DNA of 64,000 nt from UBA10646 sp003456175 (GTDB taxonomy: Bacteria > Bacteroidota > Bacteroidia > Chitinophagales > Chitinophagaceae), in assembly GCA_031976225.1 (NCBI GenBank), contig DALYLQ010000004.1, positions 35,961 to 99,960 on the forward strand, written 5' to 3'. Positions within the stretch are counted from its first letter, which is position 1, and every line of letters begins with the position of its first letter. Positions 60,125-64,000 of this stretch are shown here, piece by piece. A program made the translations under genes and the position numbers. A model generated the notes under the pieces. The model made no database searches. It saw only the letters and a program-made list of their open reading frames with translations, and was not told the DNA's origin.

Positions 60125-60991
60125 ATGAAACTTAATTTCATTAAACTAGCCGTAGCCACTACATTATTAGCTGGCGTTTTCGGAAGTTGTAAAAAATACG
60201 ATTCTTACTTAGCGCCACCATTGCAAGCACACTTCACTAACAGAACAGGTGGTGATTTGGTGGTTGCTTTAGGTACTCGTTTTGCTGTACCAATGGGTGT
60301 AACATTACCTTCTACGGCAGCTCGTACTATCAGTTATACCATTACTTCACCAACAGGTGCAGTAGCTGGTACACACTACAATATCGCTACAGGTACTGCT
60401 AATGCATTACCACTTGCTCCTAATCGTGTAATCGATTCATTAGTAATCAATGCAGTGCCTGCACAATACACTGGTGCTAACGCTGCACGTATCGATACAC
60501 TCATTATTAGCATCAGGGCCAATGGCGATTTCCAGCCTTCTGATTACAATGCAACTTACCGTTTGGTATTAAAGGCAACTTGCGATATCAACCCAGCTCA
60601 ATTGGTTGGTTCTTATCCTAACACGCTTGAGCAACCTGGCACTGCTAGTCAGTATGGTCCTTATACTACTACTGTATCAACGCCAACTACAAATGCGAAT
60701 GGTACAAGTGGTACTATTAGAATTGCTAATATTTATGATGATGGTTGGGCTACTGTTACAGCTAATATTAACTGGGCCAACCCAGCTGCGCCAACAATCA
60801 CTATTCCTTTACAAGCCACGGGTAGAACTTACGGCGGTGTAGCTACATTCGTTAGAACTACGACAGGTGCTCCGAACGTAGTTCGTTTCCCTTGCGCTCT
60901 GTTAAGTCAATTAGATTTCTATATTGACCTTACAGATGCTACAGGTACACAAGTCCTTGCTACAGGATATCGTGTAAGAATGAACAGATAA
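60125..60991 (+). CDS. Surface lipoprotein linked to the third SusCD pair
   Basis: A 288-aa predicted lipoprotein (lipobox VFGSC, Cys20). The N-terminal half has a cadherin/Calx-beta-like look (RTISYTITSPTGAVAGTHYNI, LPLAPNRVIDSLVINAVPAQY), resembling DUF1735/DUF4843-type domains found after susD genes. The C-terminal half is a beta-rich region typical of SusCD-linked surface proteins. As in SusE-type proteins it may bind substrate at the cell surface. Third gene of the susC-susD operon. Confidence 0.75.
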   Translation: MKLNFIKLAVATTLLAGVFGSCKKYDSYLAPPLQAHFTNRTGGDLVVALGTRFAVPMGVTLPSTAARTISYTITSPTGAVAGTHYNIATGTANALPLAPNRVIDSLVINAVPAQYTGANAARIDTLIISIRANGDFQPSDYNATYRLVLKATCDINPAQLVGSYPNTLEQPGTASQYGPYTTTVSTPTTNANGTSGTIRIANIYDDGWATVTANINWANPAAPTITIPLQATGRTYGGVATFVRTTTGAPNVVRFPCALLSQLDFYIDLTDATGTQVLATGYRVRMNR

Positions 60992-61014
60992 TATCAATGT
61001 GCTTCATGCATAAT

Positions 61015-61045
61015 AAAATGCCCCGCAGTCAGCGGGGCATTTTTG
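61015..61045 (+). terminator. Rho-independent terminator of the third susCD operon
   Basis: AAAATGCCCCGC (61015-61026) pairs with GCGGGGCATTTT (61032-61043), loop AGTCA, then T-run. Confidence 0.88.
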
Positions 61046-61063
61046 TATAGCTAGGTCTTAATT

Positions 61064-61075
61064 ATTTACGTAAAT
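61064..61075. repeat. Class II palindrome, perfect form
   Basis: ATTTACGTAAAT is a perfect 12-base palindrome between the two terminators. Confidence 0.5.
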
Positions 61076-61108
61076 GCATATATGGTTTTGGTATTGATGC
61101 GAATTATA

Positions 61109-61124
61109 CATTTACCGTAAGGTA
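61109..61124 (+). repeat. Dispersed hairpin element
   Basis: CATTTACCGTAAGGTA, consensus, between convergent genes. Confidence 0.85.
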
Positions 61125-61137
61125 ATCAACGATGTTC

Positions 61138-61180
61138 ATCAACAATAAGGGCTCGCCGAAGGCGAGCCCTTATTGTTGAT
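61138..61180. terminator. Bidirectional terminator hairpin
   Basis: A perfect 20-base-pair stem (61138-61157 with 61161-61180), loop GAA. Its core GGGCTCGCC-GNA-GGCGAGCCC is the same as that of the hairpin after mutL at 2034-2070. Confidence 0.8.
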
Positions 61181-61205
61181 AGTTATAAAACCATTGCGAT
61201 GATAA

Positions 61206-62081
61206 TTATGCAATTACTAAGTCTTTATAGCTATCGTTATAAGCATGTTTCCAGCGTTTGTGGCTCCATAAATAGCTTTCCGGGCGTTTTTTGATGCTTT
61301 CTTCTAAAAAATGAATAAATGCTTTTGTGATAGCGCCATCCGGTAATTCGTTGGGGTGCTTGGTGAGTAATTCGGCATCTACACGATAATAACCTCGTTT
61401 CACACGATAAAAATGTAACATTACTACGGCGGTGTTCATGTTGCGGCTGCCCTTCTCTGGCCCCTTTACAAAGGCCGTCATTTTGCCAAATAGCGGGTGC
61501 CAGTAGGCGTTAAGCGGGTTGCCCGGCGATTGGTCGGCTACTAAACCCAACGCATAAGGCCCAGCTTTAACATGCTGTGCAAATAAATGTTTAAACTTAG
61601 TAGCAGGTATTAAAACCGTACCGAAACGCTTACGCATATTAAACATGATATCGCTAAATGCCTTATTGCTAATAGGCGTGAAAACACCTAAAAAAGTATG
61701 TGGGCCATATAGGGCAATGGAGTGATTGAGGAACTCCCAATTGAAAAAATGACCCGTGTGCAATTGCACACTATAACCTTCTTGATATAGCTGATGCAGT
61801 ATACTAAAGTCGCCGGTAATTCTGCGGCGCACCTCGGCTTCGGGCATGCTAATAAGTTTGATGGTTTCTAGAAAAGTATCTACAAAACCATGATAAAAAT
61901 TTTTGGCAATGCGTGTTTTCTCTGCTTTTGTTTTTTCAGGAAATGCAATGTCTAAATTTTGCATTACCACCTGCTTGCGATAGCCTACTATGTAGTACAC
62001 TATAAAATACGCTACATCGCTGAATAAATACAGTACCCTTAGCGGTAACCGTGATAAGCTATAAAACAAAATTCGAACCAT
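61206..62081 (-). CDS. LpxL/HtrB-family lipid A-type acyltransferase
   Basis: A membrane-associated acyltransferase of 291 aa that adds a secondary acyl chain to lipid A or a related lipid. An N-terminal hydrophobic stretch precedes NLDIAFPEKTKAEKTRIAKNFYHGF; the catalytic motif HxxxxE is in LHTGHFFNWEFLNHSIALYG (about residues 110-115). GLVADQSPGNPLNAYWHPLFGK and the late SYLWSHKRWKHA are also family segments. It lies 46 bases after nadB on the same strand. Confidence 0.9.
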   Translation of the reverse strand: MVRILFYSLSRLPLRVLYLFSDVAYFIVYYIVGYRKQVVMQNLDIAFPEKTKAEKTRIAKNFYHGFVDTFLETIKLISMPEAEVRRRITGDFSILHQLYQEGYSVQLHTGHFFNWEFLNHSIALYGPHTFLGVFTPISNKAFSDIMFNMRKRFGTVLIPATKFKHLFAQHVKAGPYALGLVADQSPGNPLNAYWHPLFGKMTAFVKGPEKGSRNMNTAVVMLHFYRVKRGYYRVDAELLTKHPNELPDGAITKAFIHFLEESIKKRPESYLWSHKRWKHAYNDSYKDLVIA

Positions 62082-62113
62082 AAAAGTATTGTTGGTGATA
62101 AGGGGGCTTACAA

Positions 62114-62129
62114 CATTTACCGCAAGGTT
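62114..62129 (+). repeat. Dispersed hairpin element overlapping the nadB stop codon
   Basis: CATTTACCGCAAGGTT, loop GCAA; its end covers two bases of the nadB stop codon on the minus strand. Confidence 0.8.
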
Positions 62130-63732
62130 ATAAAACTATATTTTGAACGAGGTTACTTTTTTGTGGGTGGTCGGTATTGTAGTGTAAGCCAATGCTTTCT
62201 TTTCTAAACTGAGCACCTTTTACAATTAAGTAGCCAACGGTAATTAAGTTGCGTAATTCGCAAAGTTGTGGCGACAGGGTGGTGGTTTCGTAGAGCTGTT
62301 CCGTTTCTTCATGCAGCAAATCGAGGCGCTTGCTGGCACGCTCTAAACGTACATCGGTTCTAACAATACCTACATAGTCGCTCATGATTTGTTGCAATTC
62401 TTTGAGGCTTTGTGTAATGAGAATCATTTCTGTTGGGTCGCTGGTGCCTTGTGCGTTCCAATCGGGGATGGCATGCTGCAATGCAGCACTATTACTGTTG
62501 GTTTGTTGTTGGCAATAATGCAAGAAAGCCCGGTGTGCAAAAACCATAGCTTCTAGTAAGCTATTACTGGCAAGCCGGTTAGCACCGTGTAGGCCCGTGC
62601 TGGCACATTCGCCACAGGCATATAAATGTTGGATGCTGGTTCTGCCCCATTCATCGGTTTTAATGCCACCACAACTGTAATGAGCGGCAGGAGCTACCGG
62701 AATCATATGTTGGGTAACATCAATGCCAATGCTTAAGCATTTTTCGTAAATATTCGGGAAATGCGATTTGAATTGCTCTAACGGTATATGCCTTACATCG
62801 AGGTACACATATTCTGTACCACCTCGTTTCATTTCGTTATCAATAGCACGGGCTACAATATCGCGGGGAGCAAGATCGGCACGGGTATCGTAGCGTTGCA
62901 TAAAAGCTTCGCCGTGTTTATTGCGGAGTATGCCACCATCGCCCCGAACGGCTTCTGTAATTAAAAAAGATGGTGATATGCCTGGCTCATACAATGCAGT
63001 TGGGTGAAACTGTATAAACTCCATGTTTTCAATACGACCTTTAGCACGGTATACCAATGCAACACCATCGCCAGTTGCAATAATGGGGTTGGTGGTGGTG
63101 CGATACGCCTGGCCGCAACCGCCTGTTGCTAATAAGGTTACACCCGATAATATGGTTTCTGTTTCGTGGGTTTGTAAGTTCAGTACATATACACCATAAC
63201 AAGCAATATCAAGGCTACTCTTGGTAACGAGATAACCCAAGTGATGCTGTGTTATAAGGTCTACCACAAAATAGTGGTGCAACAATTGAATATTGGGGTA
63301 CTTAGCCAGCTCTTGCAATAGGGCTCTCTCAATTTCTTTACCTGTAACATCTTTATGATGTAAGATGCGGTTTTCACTGTGGCCGCCTTCTTTTCCAAGG
63401 CTGTAAGTGCTATCGTCTAACTTATCGAAACTGGTACCATAACTGATAATTTCACGAATACGGTCGGGTCCCTCTTTCACCACTATTTCTACAATATTGC
63501 GATTACAAAGACCATCGCCGGCAATGAGGGTATCATCAATATGTTTATCGAAGCTATCTTTCGTTGCATCCCAAACACCGGCAACGCCACCTTGAGCGTA
63601 TTTTGTGTTGGTTTCGTCGGCAACGGTTTTGGTAAGTATAGTTATTGTTTTTTCCGGATAGGTTGTTGCCATTTTTATGGCATAGGTTAAGCCTGCAATA
63701 CCACTCCCAATCACCAAAAAATCTGTGTACAT
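62128..63732 (-). CDS. nadB: L-aspartate oxidase
   Basis: NadB oxidises aspartate to iminoaspartate, the first step of NAD synthesis. The 534-aa flavoprotein has the FAD site FLVIGSGIAGLTYAIKMA at the N-terminus, KYAQGGVAGVWD, EGGHSENRILHHKDVTG, GGCGQAYRTTTNP, the active-site FIQFHPTALYEPG and the late YACGECASTGLHGANRLASNSLLEA. The start is supported by its position relative to the FAD motif. nadA and nadC are not in the window. Confidence 0.95.
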   Translation of the reverse strand: MYTDFLVIGSGIAGLTYAIKMATTYPEKTITILTKTVADETNTKYAQGGVAGVWDATKDSFDKHIDDTLIAGDGLCNRNIVEIVVKEGPDRIREIISYGTSFDKLDDSTYSLGKEGGHSENRILHHKDVTGKEIERALLQELAKYPNIQLLHHYFVVDLITQHHLGYLVTKSSLDIACYGVYVLNLQTHETETILSGVTLLATGGCGQAYRTTTNPIIATGDGVALVYRAKGRIENMEFIQFHPTALYEPGISPSFLITEAVRGDGGILRNKHGEAFMQRYDTRADLAPRDIVARAIDNEMKRGGTEYVYLDVRHIPLEQFKSHFPNIYEKCLSIGIDVTQHMIPVAPAAHYSCGGIKTDEWGRTSIQHLYACGECASTGLHGANRLASNSLLEAMVFAHRAFLHYCQQQTNSNSAALQHAIPDWNAQGTSDPTEMILITQSLKELQQIMSDYVGIVRTDVRLERASKRLDLLHEETEQLYETTTLSPQLCELRNLITVGYLIVKGAQFRKESIGLHYNTDHPQKSNLVQNIVL

Positions 63733-63759
63733 GCTATGTTTTTACGGTTTGCGGCAGCT

Positions 63760-63775
63760 CATTTACCGCAAGGTG
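63760..63775 (+). repeat. Dispersed hairpin element
   Basis: CATTTACCGCAAGGTG, loop GCAA, upstream of nadB. Confidence 0.8.
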
Positions 63776-63840
63776 TTATCAAAACTTTAAGTGGTAAAAA
63801 TACTGCAAAGCAAGCTTATCGTTAGTTTTTGTACAGGATA

Positions 63841-63856
63841 TACCTTGCGGTAAATG
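63841..63856 (-). repeat. Dispersed hairpin element
   Basis: TACCTTGCGGTAAATG, loop GCAA on the minus strand, inverted to the copy at 63760. Two GCAA copies side by side suggest local copying of one variant. Confidence 0.8.
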
Positions 63857-63909
63857 AGTGGTCGTATAAATATCATGTAACCACTGCGAATACACTGTAC
63901 CTTTAAAGC

Positions 63910-64000
63910 ATGAAGTCATCTTTATTATTACGATCTTGGCAAGTAACAGATGTGCCTAGTTTAGTGCACTATGCCAACAATGCCAATATTGCCAACAACC
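63910..64000 (+). CDS. GNAT-family N-acetyltransferase, 5' part only
   Basis: The window ends after 30 codons. The visible N-terminus MKSSLLLRSWQVTDVPSLVH then YANNANIANN matches the start of RimJ/RimL-type acetyltransferases (LRxWxxxDxxxLxxYANNxNI). TACCTTTA at 63897-63904 is a near match to the -7 box just before the ATG. The acetyl-CoA site lies beyond the window. Confidence 0.65.
   Translation, partial: MKSSLLLRSWQVTDVPSLVHYANNANIANN

Noticed and set aside
1967..63856. CRISPR array interpretation of the repeats
   Set aside because: Copies are dispersed over 62 kb in both orientations without regular spacers or cas genes.
1..64000. tRNA, rRNA, riboswitch, insertion sequence or prophage
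   Set aside because: Nothing in the gaps folds or reads as one of these; gaps are short and no transposase, integrase or phage gene is present.

Overview
The window is a chromosome segment from a Bacteroidota bacterium, most likely of the family Chitinophagaceae. The support for this is three SusC/SusD outer-membrane pairs, a T9SS-type C-terminal sorting domain, BatD, DUF3667, DUF6089 and GbsR-type genes, and promoters with the Bacteroidota -7 box TAnnTTTG. Genes are dense on both strands and I found no rRNA, tRNA, CRISPR array, insertion sequence, prophage or plasmid function. The last gene is cut by the window edge.

Layout: 0.1-6.3 kb holds mutL, purH, comEC and a YkuK-like gene. 6.4-17.7 kb holds batD, a two-component system, pyrD, terC, a metallo-hydrolase, a TsaC/YrdC protein, rnhB, DUF3667, heme A synthase, a quinone oxidoreductase-like gene and a YugP-like protease. 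17.8-22.2 kb is the first susC-susD pair. 22.5-26.2 kb holds a DUF6089 barrel, a DUF502 membrane protein, a small Lys/Cys-rich exported protein and the phospholipid genes psd and cdsA. 26.2-31.0 kb holds an aldehyde dehydrogenase, a glutathione peroxidase overlapping an archaemetzincin-like lipoprotein, a thiolase and a TonB-domain secreted protein. 31.0-35.3 kb is a GbsR-led run that includes a frameshifted TIGR01777 gene and ends in a PBP4-type carboxypeptidase. 35.4-41.3 kb holds a KdnA-like aminotransferase, two exported proteins, a ybjQ remnant, fRMsr and yjjG. 41.4-46.2 kb holds an SDR gene, purD and mreBCD. 46.3-50.5 kb holds an orphan transketolase C-terminal half, a secreted protein and an RND/MMPL permease. 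50.5-61.0 kb is a tandem susCD-susCD-lipoprotein run. 61.2-63.9 kb holds a lipid A-type acyltransferase, nadB and the start of a GNAT acetyltransferase.

The strongest unexplained signal is a short dispersed element, consensus CATTTRCCGYAAGGYA, which I tallied by eye at 38 places. It reads as a hairpin, ATTTACC-GTAA-GGT. The arms covary (ACC with GGT, GCC with GGC), and every loop I saw (GTAA, GCAA, GTGA) fits the GNRA rule. Copies lie both between genes and inside coding sequences in all three frames. Inside genes, codons that would be stops are avoided by a paired change in both arms. A sister form, ATTTAC-GTAA-GTA, lacks one C-G pair. No copy lies in the three SusC/SusD coding blocks. It could be a DNA-uptake-type signal (comEC itself carries three copies), a REP-like mobile hairpin, or a chromosome-organising site; the sequence alone does not decide.

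Other points of interest: a frameshift in the TIGR01777 gene; a ybjQ gene with its middle deleted; a MutL whose endonuclease motifs are altered; several genes whose start codon sits only a few bases after the -7 box, suggesting leaderless mRNAs; and long perfect hairpins at many gene ends, two sharing the same core.
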